A DNA stretch of 64,000 nucleotides from Massilia mucilaginosa (GCF_011682145.1 NZ_WHJH01000020.1:1-64000); one strand, 5' to 3'. Counted from the first letter of the stretch, positions 25,221 to 35,418 are shown. The notes: generated by a model from the letters alone, not told the origin. A program made the numbers and translations.

Positions 25221-26378
25221 ATGAGCCACTATTTTGCGCGCCCGATGCTGGCGTCGTCCCTGGCGCGCCAGCTGATCCATCCCGATGTCCTGAGCGAGGG
25301 GTTTCGCTCCGGTTTGTTCATGTCGGGCCAGCGGCGCACCGGCAAAACCACCTTCCTCCACAACGATCTGATCCCGGCACTGGAGCGGGAGGGCGCCCTG
25401 GTGATCTATGTCGACCTGTGGAGCGACACCAGGGCGAACCCGGCGCAGCTGGTGCGCGATGCCATTCGCGATGCGCTTGCGCAACTTCAAACACCGGGTT
25501 CGTCCTTGCTGGCTCGGCTAGCGCGGGTCAGCGGGGTTGATGTTGGCGCCTTGAGTTTCAAATTCGGTTTCAAACTGGAGAAGATTGGCGAAACGGGCGG
25601 CACGCCCTTATCCCGGGCGATTACCGAACTGGTCGACCAAGCCCGCTGCGACGTGGTGCTGATTGTCGATGAGGTGCAGCAAGCGATCACGACCGACGAG
25701 GGCAAGCAGTTGCTGCTTGCGTTGAAGGCGGCGCGCGACGCGGTCAACCCGCGTCCCGGTACCGCCGGCCATTTCATTTCTATCGGTACCGGATCGCATC
25801 GCGCGATGGTCAGCGAGCTGACCGCGCGGCGAACCCAGGCCTTCAGCGGTGCGCAGTCGATTCCGTACCCGGTGCTCGACGCCGACTACACAGCCGATCT
25901 GCTGGCTCGCCTGCACCACACCGGCGTGCCCAATGTGCCCTCGCATGAGGTCGTGCTGGCCGCATTCCGCACCTTGGGACACCGGCCGGAGGAACTGCTC
26001 AAGGCGCTGCGCCAGGTGCAGTTGCATACGCCGGCGGGCCAGGATCCGGATGGCTACCTGCCGGTCGTCGCCGCCACCTTGCGCGCAGCGGCGGCCGACA
26101 TCGAACTGGCCAAGGTCGAACAACTCGGCCAGCTGGCGAGCGTTGTGTTCGAACGGATCGCGGCGGCGCAGGGCGAGGCCAAAGGCGTCTTTTCGGCCGA
26201 GGCGGCGGCCCATTACAGTCGCGCGCTCGGGCGCGAGGTCAAGGTGGAAGAGATCGGGCCCGTCGTGAACGAACTGATGGCGTCGAACCTCATCCTGAGA
26301 CGCGCGCACGGCTTGTACTGCGTGGCCGATCCGGCGGTCCAGGAAACCTGGCGCGAAAAGCAGCAGCTGTTGGGATAG
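25221..26378 (+). CDS. AAA-type ATP-binding protein with C-terminal winged helix
   Basis: 385 residues from ATG 25221. Walker A is GQRRTGKTT (residues 36-44), Walker B is VVLIVDEVQQ, and SIGTGSHRAM fits sensor 1. The layout resembles the archaeal-type ATPase/STAND-like group: one AAA core, then a lid region and a winged helix (VVNELMASNLILRRAHGLYCVADP). Partner and function are unknown; relatives are found alone in many genomes and some act in defence or regulation. A longer reading from 25158 lacks a start site. It stands alone, with its own promoter. Confidence 0.8.
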   Translation: MSHYFARPMLASSLARQLIHPDVLSEGFRSGLFMSGQRRTGKTTFLHNDLIPALEREGALVIYVDLWSDTRANPAQLVRDAIRDALAQLQTPGSSLLARLARVSGVDVGALSFKFGFKLEKIGETGGTPLSRAITELVDQARCDVVLIVDEVQQAITTDEGKQLLLALKAARDAVNPRPGTAGHFISIGTGSHRAMVSELTARRTQAFSGAQSIPYPVLDADYTADLLARLHHTGVPNVPSHEVVLAAFRTLGHRPEELLKALRQVQLHTPAGQDPDGYLPVVAATLRAAAADIELAKVEQLGQLASVVFERIAAAQGEAKGVFSAEAAAHYSRALGREVKVEEIGPVVNELMASNLILRRAHGLYCVADPAVQETWREKQQLLG

Positions 26379-26455
26379 CGTTGGAGTGCATTGGTGAAGG
26401 AGCACGACTGGCGCCGTGGTGTAGTATGCGGCTTGCTAACTTACTAAGAAGAACA

Positions 26456-27199
26456 ATGATCAACGCCGCCAGCATGCGCCTTTCTTGCGCCGTCCTCGTC
26501 GCCGCCGCGGGTACGCTCTCGCCCGTCACCGCCTTCGCCAACACCTACAAGCTCGAATGCGCCGGGCCGGCGAGCGAGCGCTTTTACCTCCAGACCGAGA
26601 CCCGCAACGGTGGTGCGTGGGGAACCTCGTTCATGGCGGACAAGCGTGCCCTGACCGTGCAGCAGCAGAACTGGCAAATTCATTACCAGACCAGGTGGTA
26701 CAACAAGATCAAGGCGCCGGGGTACTTGAAGCGGCATTCCTTGAACGAAGCACACTGCCACCAGCTTGGGGTGATCGATGGCACTCCGGTAGTGAACAAA
26801 AGTTACCTGAAACCCAATCGCTCCTGGTTCGACAGCGCAACCCTGCCCGACGCATTCTCGCTCCATATGCCGGAAAAGAATGCCCCCGCACTGTACGGGC
26901 AGATCGTGGCGCTGCACGCCGAAGCCAGTGAAGACCACGGTTTCCTGGTTCCGCGCGGCGGCCGCCTGGTGTATGAAATCCCCCTCACCAGTGTTGCCGG
27001 CCAGACGAAAGGCAAGGTCGTTGGCGTGGTCCAGAGCATCTCCGGCGATAACGGCAAGAGCTGGACACCGCTGGCCGTCACCACCGCGGCGCAGATCTAT
27101 GAACTGGGCAAAACGACCCGCGCACAGCCGTTTGCCGCGCGTCGGGCGTGGAACGGCATCCCGGTATCCGATGACCCATGCAAGCAGGAATGCCGCTGA
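26456..27199 (+). CDS. Exported protein of unknown function
   Basis: 247 residues from ATG 26456, preceded by AAGAAGAAC. A signal peptide ends at AFA-NTYK. The mature part has cysteines LECAG, EAHCHQ and the closing DPCKQECR, which could form disulfides. No family recognised. It is convergent with the chemoreceptor gene across 55 bases and lies 77 bases after the ATPase gene. Confidence 0.6.
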   Translation: MINAASMRLSCAVLVAAAGTLSPVTAFANTYKLECAGPASERFYLQTETRNGGAWGTSFMADKRALTVQQQNWQIHYQTRWYNKIKAPGYLKRHSLNEAHCHQLGVIDGTPVVNKSYLKPNRSWFDSATLPDAFSLHMPEKNAPALYGQIVALHAEASEDHGFLVPRGGRLVYEIPLTSVAGQTKGKVVGVVQSISGDNGKSWTPLAVTTAAQIYELGKTTRAQPFAARRAWNGIPVSDDPCKQECR

Positions 27200-27254
27200 T
27201 CAGGATCGCTGTTAGCGGTTTTCATTAACCACACACATCAGCCCGCGCCCCGCC

Positions 27255-29168
27255 TTACACCTTGAATCCGCCGACGATCTGTTCCAGGTTGGCGGCCTGC
27301 TGCTGCAGCGACAACGCCGCCGCCGCCGCTTGCTCGACCAGGGCGGCGTTTTGCTGGGTGGTGTCGTCCAGCTCGGCGATCGCCTGGTTGACCTGGCCGA
27401 TGCCCAGGTTCTGCTCGGCGCTGGCGCCCATGATGGCGCCGATGATGCTGGCCACCTTGTCGGTGCTGGCGACGATCTGCTGCATCGTGGTGCCGGCCTC
27501 GGCCACCAGCGCGGCGCCCTTGTCGACCCCGGCCACCGACTCGCCGATCAGCGCGTTGATTTCCTTGGCGGCCGCCGCCGAGCGCTGCGCCAGGTTGCGC
27601 ACTTCGGAGGCCACCACGGCGAAGCCGCGTCCCTGCTCGCCGGCGCGCGCCGCCTCGACCGCCGCGTTCAGCGCCAGGATGTTGGTCTGGAAGGCGATGC
27701 CGTCGATCACGCTGATGATGTCGACAATCTTGCGCGACGATTGCTCGATCGCACCCATGGTCGTCACCACGCTCGACACAATGCTGCCGCCCTGCGCGGC
27801 CACGCTGGAGGCCTCGCGCGCCAGCCGGTTGGCCTGGCTGGCGTTGTCCTCGTTGTTCTTGACGGTGCTGGTGAGCTCTTCCATCGACGCCGCCGTTTCT
27901 TCCAGCGAACTGGCCTGCGCCTCGGTGCGCGCGGACAGGTCCTGGTTGCCGGCCGCGATCTCGCGCGAGGCCAGTGCGATCGACTGGGTGCTCATGCCGA
28001 TTTGCTGCATCATGCTCTGCAGGCGCTCGATAAAGCCGTTGACGCTGCCCGAGACGGCGTCGAACTCCATGCCGCCGCCGGCCGGCAGGCGCCGGGTCAG
28101 GTCGGCGTCGCCGGCCGACAGGGCGTCGATGTTGCCCTTCAAAACGGCCAGGCGGCGCATGATCATGCGGATGCCCAGGACGATCAGCACCAGCATGGCG
28201 ATGGCGATCGGAATCTGCACCAGGCCCAGGGTGTGCAGGATGCGGTCACTCTGCTGGCTCAGCAGATGGTTCGGCAGGCCGGTGGCCAGCAGCCATGGGC
28301 TACCCGGAATGGTGGCGACGAACAGGGTATGGCCGGTGCCGTCGCTGCTGTAGGACGATTCGAGCGCGGCTTTGTCGCCCAGTTGCGGCAGCACCTTGGC
28401 CAGCTGCGCCGCGAACGGCGAGGTGGAGGCCAGGTCGCTGATGTTCTTGAGTACGATCTCGCTCTTGATGTAGCTGCTGTTGCTGACGACCTTGCCGTCA
28501 TGTTCCAGGATCAGGATCTGGCCGTGCACGGCCGCTTCCATATCGGCCACCAGGCGGTTGAAAAAGCCCAGCGTGACGTCGACCGTCGAGACGCCGAACA
28601 GTTCATCGCCCTTGTAGATCGCCATGGCGCAGTTGGTGCGCGGCTGCGGGCTGGCGTCGTCCTTGTAAGCCTTGGCCCAGGCGCAGTGGCCCTTGGGCGC
28701 CTTGGCGCCGCCCAGCCACCATGGCTGCTCGAAATACTTCAGCGACTCCGGCGAATTCCAGTGGGTGTTGACCTGCAGCTTGCCGGCCGCGTCGCGCGCG
28801 TAAAAGGTGCTGAACTTTTCCTTTTCCGGATCGCGCTTTTTGGGTACCGGCCAGATGCCGCCCCCAAACACGTTCAAGTCGCCGTACTGATCGACCAGGC
28901 CGGGCAGCAGGGTGTCGATGGCGGCGCTGTCCATCAGCGCCACGGTCTGGGTGATGGCGCGCTGCTGCGCTTCGACCTGCTTGAGCTGCTCGGTGATCTT
29001 GACGGCGATGTTGTTGACATCATCGCCGATCAGCTGGCCTTCGGCGCGTTTCAGCTCCGGCGTGATGAACAGGGTAATCGCCGCCAGCGTAATGACCAGC
29101 AAGGCGACGAAAATTGCGGAGAACAAAAGCGTGAAGCGCGATTGGCTGGAGCGGAAGTAGTCGTTCAA
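27255..29168 (-). CDS. Methyl-accepting chemotaxis protein
   Basis: 637 residues starting at a TTG (29168) with AGAGGA five bases upstream; a longer frame to 29357 has no initiation site. Order of parts: membrane helix near residues 15-37, periplasmic dCache-like sensor (about 40-335, with [15 protein letters not shown] and [17 protein letters not shown]), second membrane helix around 340-360, HAMP-like linker, then the signalling hairpin with the conserved tip (about [20 protein letters not shown] and [18 protein letters not shown]). No CheB/CheR pentapeptide at the end. It is divergent from the xylose operon across 307 bases, so it may sense pentoses; that is inference from position. Confidence 0.92.
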   Translation of the reverse strand: MNDYFRSSQSRFTLLFSAIFVALLVITLAAITLFITPELKRAEGQLIGDDVNNIAVKITEQLKQVEAQQRAITQTVALMDSAAIDTLLPGLVDQYGDLNVFGGGIWPVPKKRDPEKEKFSTFYARDAAGKLQVNTHWNSPESLKYFEQPWWLGGAKAPKGHCAWAKAYKDDASPQPRTNCAMAIYKGDELFGVSTVDVTLGFFNRLVADMEAAVHGQILILEHDGKVVSNSSYIKSEIVLKNISDLASTSPFAAQLAKVLPQLGDKAALESSYSSDGTGHTLFVATIPGSPWLLATGLPNHLLSQQSDRILHTLGLVQIPIAIAMLVLIVLGIRMIMRRLAVLKGNIDALSAGDADLTRRLPAGGGMEFDAVSGSVNGFIERLQSMMQQIGMSTQSIALASREIAAGNQDLSARTEAQASSLEETAASMEELTSTVKNNEDNASQANRLAREASSVAAQGGSIVSSVVTTMGAIEQSSRKIVDIISVIDGIAFQTNILALNAAVEAARAGEQGRGFAVVASEVRNLAQRSAAAAKEINALIGESVAGVDKGAALVAEAGTTMQQIVASTDKVASIIGAIMGASAEQNLGIGQVNQAIAELDDTTQQNAALVEQAAAAALSLQQQAANLEQIVGGFKV

Positions 29169-29363
29169 GGCGGTCCTCTGGAGTGGATTGACGGCTGGTG
29201 CGATGTGCGGCCAACGCACGGAATACTCGAACGTCGTTCCTTTGCACCAGCATGGGCGCTCAGGAAGGTTATGCTCACAGGAAACTTGTGTCAAACGCCG
29301 CACGACTATTCTGCTCAATAAGCAACACTGAAAACAGGCCCCGCTGCTGATAATCATGATCCC

Positions 29364-29384
29364 CCTTGGTCGATTTCATAATAG
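29364..29384 (+). promoter_or_regulatory. Shared 21-base motif, copy B (upstream of xylX)
   Basis: Copy of the CCTTGGTsATTTTCrTAAT motif, with CGA in place of sAT. It lies 92 bases before the xylX start, a normal distance for an AraC-type activator site, and 196 bases before the divergent chemoreceptor start. Confidence 0.65.
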
Positions 29385-29475
29385 AAAAAACTCAACACTC
29401 AGTGCACCATCTGTCTCGTGATGCTGGGCAAGGGGAGATTCCCGGCCGGCATCGAGTCCAATCGGGAAGAGAGAC

Positions 29476-30645
29476 ATGACAGATTCAGACAAATCGATGT
29501 TGCCGGTCGATGCAGAACGGGCCTTGCTGGTCGGGCGCGCCTGGCGCGCCGGCGCCGGCCCGTCGGTGGTGGTGGTGCGCGCTGGCCAGGTCATCGACGT
29601 CAGCGCGCATTCCGCCACCATGGCCGAGCTGCTCGAACGCGCCGAAGCGCCCGAGATCGCCCGCAACGCCCCCGGCGATGCGCTGGGCACGCTGGCCGAG
29701 CTGCTGGCCAACGCAAAAAACACCGAGGGCACGCGCCTGCTGGCCCCGAGCGACCTGCAAGCGATCAAGGCCTGCGGCGTCACCTTCGCCGTTAGCCTGC
29801 TCGAAAGGGTGATTGAAGAACAAGCCAAGGGCGACCCGGCCCGCGCCGGCGAATTGCGCGGCGCGATGCAGGAATGCATCGGCGACGACCTCTCGGCCAT
29901 CAAGCCCGGCTCGCCCGCTGCCGACAAACTCAAGCAAGACCTGATCGCGCGCGGCCTCTGGTCGCCCTACATGGAAGTGGGCATCGGCCCGGACGCGGAA
30001 GTGTTTTCCAAGTCGCAGCCGATGTCGGCGGTGGGCTACGGCGCCGATGTCGGCCTGCATCCCGATTCCAAATGGAACAATCCCGAGCCGGAAATCGTGC
30101 TGGCGGTCAACAGCCGGGGCGAAGTGCGCGGCGCCAGCCTGGGCAACGACGTCAACCTGCGCGATATCGAAGGCCGCAGCGCCTTGCTGCTCGGTAAAGC
30201 CAAGGACAACAACGCGTCCTGCGCGATCGGCCCGTTCATCCGCCTGTTCGATGAGCACTTTACGATCGACACCATCCGCAACGCCGAGGTCAGCATGCTG
30301 ATCGAAGGCGCGGATGACGACTTTCATCTGGCGGGCGCGAGCCGCATGCGTGAAATCAGCCGCGATCCGCTCGACCTGGTCGGCCAGGTGTACGGCACGC
30401 ATCATCAATATCCGGATGGTTTCATGCTATTTCTGGGAACCATGTTCTCGCCGATCAAGGACCGCGACGCGGCCGGCGGCGGCTTTACCCATCACCTGGG
30501 CGACCGCGTCAGCATCTCGACACCATCGCTGGGCACGCTCGTCAATGAAGTCCGGCGCAGCGACCAGGTCGCGCCATGGACCTTCGGGGTGCGCGCCCTG
30601 TTCGACAACCTGGCCCGTCGTGGCCTGCTGAAAATCACCCAATGA
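29476..30645 (+). CDS. xylX: 2-keto-3-deoxy-xylonate dehydratase (FAH family)
   Basis: 389 residues; GGGAAGAGAGAC precedes the ATG. C-terminal fumarylacetoacetate-hydrolase fold with metal ligands in NPEPEIVLAV (Glu204, Glu206) and DVNLRDIEG. Its length and the context match XylX of the Weimberg pathway, which removes water from 2-keto-3-deoxy-D-xylonate to give 2-oxoglutarate semialdehyde. It heads an operon whose next three genes supply the preceding three steps, and overlaps xylB by four bases (ATGA). A role with the arabinose analogue is possible, as these enzymes often accept both. Confidence 0.88.
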   Translation: MTDSDKSMLPVDAERALLVGRAWRAGAGPSVVVVRAGQVIDVSAHSATMAELLERAEAPEIARNAPGDALGTLAELLANAKNTEGTRLLAPSDLQAIKACGVTFAVSLLERVIEEQAKGDPARAGELRGAMQECIGDDLSAIKPGSPAADKLKQDLIARGLWSPYMEVGIGPDAEVFSKSQPMSAVGYGADVGLHPDSKWNNPEPEIVLAVNSRGEVRGASLGNDVNLRDIEGRSALLLGKAKDNNASCAIGPFIRLFDEHFTIDTIRNAEVSMLIEGADDDFHLAGASRMREISRDPLDLVGQVYGTHHQYPDGFMLFLGTMFSPIKDRDAAGGGFTHHLGDRVSISTPSLGTLVNEVRRSDQVAPWTFGVRALFDNLARRGLLKITQ

Positions 30646-31418
30646 GCAAACAACGACAGCTGACTTACGCGATCTACCCCGATCTGGCAGGGAAAACGGT
30701 GCTCATCACGGGCGGCGGCAGCGGTATTGGCGCCGAGATGGTCAGCGCCTTTGCCCGCCAGGGCGCGCGCGTGTTTTTCGTCGATATCGCCGAACAAGCC
30801 TCGCTGGCGCTGGTTGCCGCGCTGGCCGATTGCGCGCCTCCACCGGTGTTCCTGCCATGCGACCTGACCGACCTGAACGCGCTGGCCGCCGTGTTTGCGC
30901 GGATCGGGGTAGCGGTCGACATACTGATCAATAACGCCGCCAACGACGACCGCCATGGCATCGCCGAGGTCACGCCGGCCTACTGGGACCAGCGCATGGC
31001 GGTCAACCTGCGCCACCAGTTCTTTTGCGCGCAGGCGGCGGCCGAGGGCATGCGCGTCAAGGGCGAGGGCGTGATCCTGAACATGGGATCGATTTCCTGG
31101 CACCTGGCCTTGCCGAATCTGAGTTTGTACATGACGGCCAAGGCCGCCATCGAAGGCTTGACGCGCGGGCTGGCGCGCGACTTGGGCGTGGACGGGATTC
31201 GGGTCAACTGCATCATTCCAGGGGCGGTGCGCACGCCGCGCCAGGAGCAGCTGTGGCACACGCCGGAGGAGGAGGTCAAGATTTTGGCCGGGCAATGCCT
31301 GCGCGAGCGGGTGGAGGTGCGGGATGTGGCGGCGCTGGCGCTGTTCCTGGCGTCGGATAACGCGGCGCGCTGTACCGGGCGCGAGTATTTCGTCGACGCC
31401 GGCTGGTACGGAGCGTGA
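30642..31418 (+). CDS. xylB: D-xylose 1-dehydrogenase, SDR family
   Basis: 258 residues. Classical short-chain dehydrogenase: cofactor motif TGGGSGIG (residues 23-30), NNAAND (like NNAG), catalytic Ser150, Tyr163 and Lys167 (YMTAK), and IIPGAVRTP. An acidic residue after beta-2 (FVDIAEQ) favours NAD. It would oxidise D-xylose to xylono-lactone. Position between xylX and the lactonase supports XylB of Caulobacter type over a general SDR. The ATG overlaps the xylX stop. The sugar preference (xylose or arabinose) cannot be read from sequence. Confidence 0.87.
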   Translation: MSKQRQLTYAIYPDLAGKTVLITGGGSGIGAEMVSAFARQGARVFFVDIAEQASLALVAALADCAPPPVFLPCDLTDLNALAAVFARIGVAVDILINNAANDDRHGIAEVTPAYWDQRMAVNLRHQFFCAQAAAEGMRVKGEGVILNMGSISWHLALPNLSLYMTAKAAIEGLTRGLARDLGVDGIRVNCIIPGAVRTPRQEQLWHTPEEEVKILAGQCLRERVEVRDVAALALFLASDNAARCTGREYFVDAGWYGA

Positions 31419-31420
31419 GC

Positions 31421-32335
31421 ATGGAGCAGCCTGTTTGTTTGTGGCCGGTGGGCGCGGAGCTGGGCGAAGGGCCGTTATGGCACGCGGCCAGCGAGTCGGT
31501 GTATTTTGTGGATATTCGCGGGCGGCGGTTACACCGCTGCGCGCCGGATGGCACGCAGCGTCAATCATGGGACGCGCCGGGGAGGCCGGGGTTTATTGTG
31601 CCAGCGGTTACGGTCCTCAGCACCGACGGTGGTAGCGGGAACGACGGTGATGGCTTCATTGTCGGCCTTGACGACGGCCTGCACCAGTTCAACCCCGCAA
31701 GCGGGGCATTTTCCCTCCTGCGCGCGATCGAAGCAGACCAGCCCGGCAACCGCTTCAACGACGGTTTCATCGCCGCCGACGGCTCCCTCTGGTTCGGCTC
31801 CATGGACGCCGGCGAAACCGACCCCACCGGCGCCCTCTACAGCCTGCACCCGGGCGGGCGCCTGTCCACCGTCGACAGCGGCTACATCATCACCAACGGC
31901 CCGGCCATGAGCCCGGACGGCACAACCCTGTACCACACCGACACCCTCGGCAAAAAAATCCACGCCTTCGATGTCGCCCCGGACGGCACGGCCACGCGCA
32001 AGCGCCTGTTCATCGCCACCGCAGCCCCCGGCCACCCGGACGGCATGGCGGTCGATGCCGACGGCAACCTCTGGGTAGCCATGTTCCGCGGCGCCCGTAT
32101 CGACCGCTACAACCCGGCGGGCCAGCTGACCGGCACGATCGCCTTCCCGGTCTCGAACATCACCAAACTGGCCTTCGGCGGCCCCGACCTGCGCGCCGCT
32201 TTCGTCACCACCGCCTGGAAAGGGTTGAGCATGGATGAGCGCGCGCGCGAACCGCTGGCTGGCGCGCTGTTCACCTTCCGCACCGGCACGCCGGGTCTGC
32301 CCCAGCACACTTTTTCGCAACAGGACATCGCTTGA
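31421..32335 (+). CDS. xylC: Xylono-lactonase, SMP-30/gluconolactonase family
   Basis: 304 residues from ATG 31421; a GTG two codons upstream overlaps the xylB stop and is an alternative. SMP-30 propeller: LGEGPLWHAASESVYFVDI carries the metal Glu, GNRFNDGFIAADGSLWFGSMD the Asn/Asp region, ITNGPAMSPDGTTLYHTDT the second Asn and PDGMAVDADGNLWVAMF the Asp. No signal peptide, so cytoplasmic, unlike the exported relative at 299-1411. It opens the lactone made by XylB to xylonate. Confidence 0.88.
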   Translation: MEQPVCLWPVGAELGEGPLWHAASESVYFVDIRGRRLHRCAPDGTQRQSWDAPGRPGFIVPAVTVLSTDGGSGNDGDGFIVGLDDGLHQFNPASGAFSLLRAIEADQPGNRFNDGFIAADGSLWFGSMDAGETDPTGALYSLHPGGRLSTVDSGYIITNGPAMSPDGTTLYHTDTLGKKIHAFDVAPDGTATRKRLFIATAAPGHPDGMAVDADGNLWVAMFRGARIDRYNPAGQLTGTIAFPVSNITKLAFGGPDLRAAFVTTAWKGLSMDERAREPLAGALFTFRTGTPGLPQHTFSQQDIA

Positions 32336-34116
32336 GCACCCATTCAACTCCGCCACGCCGCTACCGCTCGCAGGACTGGTTCGACAATCCCGACCACATC
32401 GACATGACCGCGCTCTACCTGGAGCGCTTCATGAACTACGGCATCACCGCCGAGGAACTGCGCGCCGGCCGGCCGATCATCGGCATCGTCCAGAGCGGCA
32501 GCGACATCAGCCCGTGCAACCGCATCCACCTGGAACTGGCCAAGCGCGTGCGCGACGGCATCCGCGACGCCGGTGGCATTGCCATGGAATTCCCGCTGCA
32601 CCCGATCTTCGAAAACTGCCGCCGTCCGACTGCCTCCATCGACCGCAACCTGGCTTACCTGGGCCTGGTCGAAATCCTGCACGGCTACCCGATCGACGCC
32701 GTGGTGCTCACCACCGGCTGCGACAAGACCACCCCGGCCCAGATCATGGCCGCGTCGACGGTCGACATTCCCGCCATCGTGCTGTCCGGCGGTCCGATGC
32801 TCGACGGCTGGTTCGAGGGCGAACTGGCCGGCTCCGGCACCGCCATCTGGCACGGCCGCCGCCGCCTCGCCGCCGGCGACATCGACAACGAAAAATTCCT
32901 GCAAATCGCGGCCGCCTCGGCGCCGTCGGCAGGCCACTGCAACACCATGGGCACCGCCTCGACCATGAACGCGCTGGCCGAGGCGCTCGGCATGTCGCTC
33001 ACCGGTTGCTCGGCCATTCCGGCGCCGTACCGCGAGCGCGGGCAGATGGCCTACGAGACGGGCCGGCGCATCGTCGAACTGGCGCGCCAGGATGTGCGGC
33101 CGTCGCAGATCCTGACAAAGGACGCTTTTCTGGACGCGATTGTGGTCAACGCCGCCATTGGCGGTTCCACCAACGCGCAGCCGCACATCATGGCGATGGC
33201 GCGCCACGCCGGCATCGAGATCGAATCCTCCGCGTGGATGGAATACGGCCACGACGTGCCGCTGCTGCTCAACATGCAGCCGGCCGGTAAATTCCTCGGC
33301 GAGCGCTTCCACCGCGCCGGCGGCGTGCCGGCCATCATGTGGGAGCTGCAACAGGCCGGCAAACTGCGCTCGGATCGCCTGACCGTGACCGGCACCAGCA
33401 TGGCCGTCAACCTGCAGGACCGCGCCAGCGTCGACCGCGAAGTGATTTATCCGTATGACGCGCCTTTGAGGACCAAGGCCGGCTTCTTTGTCCTGAAGGG
33501 CAACCTGTTCGACTTTGCGATCATGAAGACCAGCGTGATTTCGGCCGACTTCCGCGCGCGCTACCTGTGCCGGCCAGGCCATGAAAACGTGTTCGAATGC
33601 CGCGCCGTGGTATTCGACGGCTCGGGCGACTATCACGCCCGCATCAACGATCCGGCGCTCGATATCGACGAAGGCTGCATGCTGGTCATTCGCGGCGCCG
33701 GTCCGATCGGCTGGCCCGGTTCGGCCGAAGTGGTCAACATGCAGCCGCCGGACGCCTTGATCCGGCGCGGCATCCTGAACCTGCCGACCCTGGGCGACGG
33801 GCGCCAGTCGGGCACCTCGGACAGCCCGTCGATCCTGAACGCCTCGCCCGAAAGCGCGGCCGGCGGCGGGCTGGCGTACGTGCGCAGCGGCGACATCATC
33901 CGCGTCGACCTGAACACCGGCCGCTGCGACATGCTGGTGGCCGACGAGGTGCTTGCCGAACGCAGGAAGGAACCGCTGCCGCCCACGCCGCCGAGCCAGA
34001 CCCCTTGGCAGGAATTGTACCGTTCCACCGTCGGGCAGCTGGAGCAGGGCGGCTGCATGGAAATGGCGTTGCCGTACCGTGGCGTGGGCCACGATCTGCC
34101 GCGCCATAACCATTGA
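32332..34116 (+). CDS. xylD: D-xylonate dehydratase, IlvD/Edd family
   Basis: 594 residues beginning at a TTG that overlaps the xylC stop (TTGA). The start RRYRSQDWFDNPDHIDMTAL and LYLERFMNYGIT are those of Caulobacter-type XylD. Iron-sulfur cysteines lie in TTGCDKTTP, GHCNTMG and TGCSAIP; the family's GGSTNAQPHI and LPTLGDGRQSGTSDSPS follow, and it ends RHNH as in XylD. It dehydrates D-xylonate to 2-keto-3-deoxy-xylonate, the substrate of XylX. It is the last of four overlapping genes. The assignment is strong. Confidence 0.94.
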   Translation: MSTHSTPPRRYRSQDWFDNPDHIDMTALYLERFMNYGITAEELRAGRPIIGIVQSGSDISPCNRIHLELAKRVRDGIRDAGGIAMEFPLHPIFENCRRPTASIDRNLAYLGLVEILHGYPIDAVVLTTGCDKTTPAQIMAASTVDIPAIVLSGGPMLDGWFEGELAGSGTAIWHGRRRLAAGDIDNEKFLQIAAASAPSAGHCNTMGTASTMNALAEALGMSLTGCSAIPAPYRERGQMAYETGRRIVELARQDVRPSQILTKDAFLDAIVVNAAIGGSTNAQPHIMAMARHAGIEIESSAWMEYGHDVPLLLNMQPAGKFLGERFHRAGGVPAIMWELQQAGKLRSDRLTVTGTSMAVNLQDRASVDREVIYPYDAPLRTKAGFFVLKGNLFDFAIMKTSVISADFRARYLCRPGHENVFECRAVVFDGSGDYHARINDPALDIDEGCMLVIRGAGPIGWPGSAEVVNMQPPDALIRRGILNLPTLGDGRQSGTSDSPSILNASPESAAGGGLAYVRSGDIIRVDLNTGRCDMLVADEVLAERRKEPLPPTPPSQTPWQELYRSTVGQLEQGGCMEMALPYRGVGHDLPRHNH

Positions 34117-34230
34117 TAAGGTTAATGTAAATATGGCAACGAATGGCAAAAGTCCGCTATTCTGTTGCCAAAAACACGGCGCCACGCCGGGTAGCATCCA
34201 CGTCGTATAACAATAATGGAGACAAACAAG

Positions 34231-35235
34231 ATGAAAAAGATTCTGAGTGTTGCGGTCGTATCGGCCATGATGATTCTCACCAGCGGCCAGGCCAGCGCGG
34301 ATGCCAAAAACCCGAAGATCGGCTTTTCGATCGACGACCTGCGCCTTGAGCGCTGGGCGCGCGACCGCGATTACTTCGTGGCCGCGGCCGACAAGCTCGG
34401 CGCCAAGGTGTTCGTGCAGTCGGCCGACGCCAACGAGCAAAAACAGATCGCGCAGATCGAGAACCTGATTTCGCGCGGGGTCGATGCGCTGGTCATCGTG
34501 CCGTACAACGCGACCGTGCTCAATAACGCGATCAAGGAGGCCAAGAAGGCCAACATCAAGGTCATTTCGTACGACCGCCTGGTGCTCAACGCCGATGTGG
34601 ACGCCTACATTTCCTTCGACAACAAGGCGGTGGGCGAGATGCAGGCCGCCGGCGTGGTGAAGGTGCGTCCGAAGGGCAATTACTACCTGCTGGGCGGCGC
34701 GCCGACCGACAACAACGCCAAGGTGCTGCGCGAAGGCCAGATGGCCGTGCTGCAGCCGCTGGTGGACAAGGGCGACATCAAGATCGTCGGCAAGCAGTGG
34801 GTCAAGGACTGGAGCCCGTCGGAGGCGCTGGCGATTGTCGAAAATGCGCTCACCGCGAATAACAACAAGATCGACGGCATCGTGGCGTCGAACGATGCAA
34901 CGGCGGGCGGCGCGATCCAGGCGCTGGCTTCGCAAAAACTCGATGGCAAGGTGCCGGTGTCGGGGCAGGATTCCGATATCGCGGCGGTGCGCCGGGTGAT
35001 TGCCGGGTCGCAGGCAATGACCGTGTACAAACCGCTCAAGCTGCTGGCGGGCGAGGCGGCCAAGCTGGCGGTGCAGCTGGTGCGCAATGAGAAGCCTGCT
35101 TTTAACGGCGCGTATGACAACGGTTTCAAAAAGGTCAGCACGATTTTGCTCAAGCCGACCGCGCTGACCAAGGAAAATATCAATCTGCTGGTGACGGACG
35201 GGTTTTACACGCAGGCGCAGATCGCGGGTAAGTAA
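34231..35235 (+). CDS. xylF: D-xylose ABC transporter, periplasmic binding protein
   Basis: 334 residues; GGAG is twelve bases before the ATG. Signal peptide ends at [11 protein letters not shown]1/RbsB-type sugar-binding fold: [63 protein letters not shown] and [17 protein letters not shown], all typical of XylF. It delivers xylose to XylGH. A gap of 114 bases after xylD holds no obvious terminator, so xylFGH may be read through from xylX or from a promoter in the gap. Confidence 0.95.
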   Translation: MKKILSVAVVSAMMILTSGQASADAKNPKIGFSIDDLRLERWARDRDYFVAAADKLGAKVFVQSADANEQKQIAQIENLISRGVDALVIVPYNATVLNNAIKEAKKANIKVISYDRLVLNADVDAYISFDNKAVGEMQAAGVVKVRPKGNYYLLGGAPTDNNAKVLREGQMAVLQPLVDKGDIKIVGKQWVKDWSPSEALAIVENALTANNNKIDGIVASNDATAGGAIQALASQKLDGKVPVSGQDSDIAAVRRVIAGSQAMTVYKPLKLLAGEAAKLAVQLVRNEKPAFNGAYDNGFKKVSTILLKPTALTKENINLLVTDGFYTQAQIAGK

Positions 35236-35300
35236 GCGCAAGGGTTACAGCCGCACAGCCGTCGTTCCAGAGAAGTCAGTCCAGGCGTTTAGCCGCAAAA

Positions 35301-35391
35301 CCGTCGTCCCCGCGCAGGCGGGGATCCAGGTTTTTAGCTCCGCCTTTGGCTTACATGCGAACTTGGGTTCCCGCCTGCGCGGGAACGACGG
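35301..35391. repeat. Interspersed palindromic repeat between xylF and xylG
   Basis: CCGTCGTCCCCGCGCAGGCG on the left and its near-complement CGCCTGCGCGGGAACGACGG on the right, about 40 bases apart. Each arm also folds on itself (CCCCGC-GCAG-GCGGGG). This type is a common intergenic repeat of Burkholderiales and related bacteria. Here it interrupts an operon and may stabilise or attenuate mRNA between xylF and xylG. Confidence 0.75.
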
Positions 35392-35418
35392 ATGGGTGGG
35401 CGGAGAACGCCTCTGTTG

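Noticed and set aside
32344-35241. 965-residue open frame on the minus strand
   Set aside because: Antisense to xylD and xylF, which have strong family signatures. No ribosome site.
35301-35391. Palindrome after xylF considered as a terminator
   Set aside because: No T-tract follows and the two-arm structure fits an interspersed REP-like repeat better; xylGH continue on the same strand.
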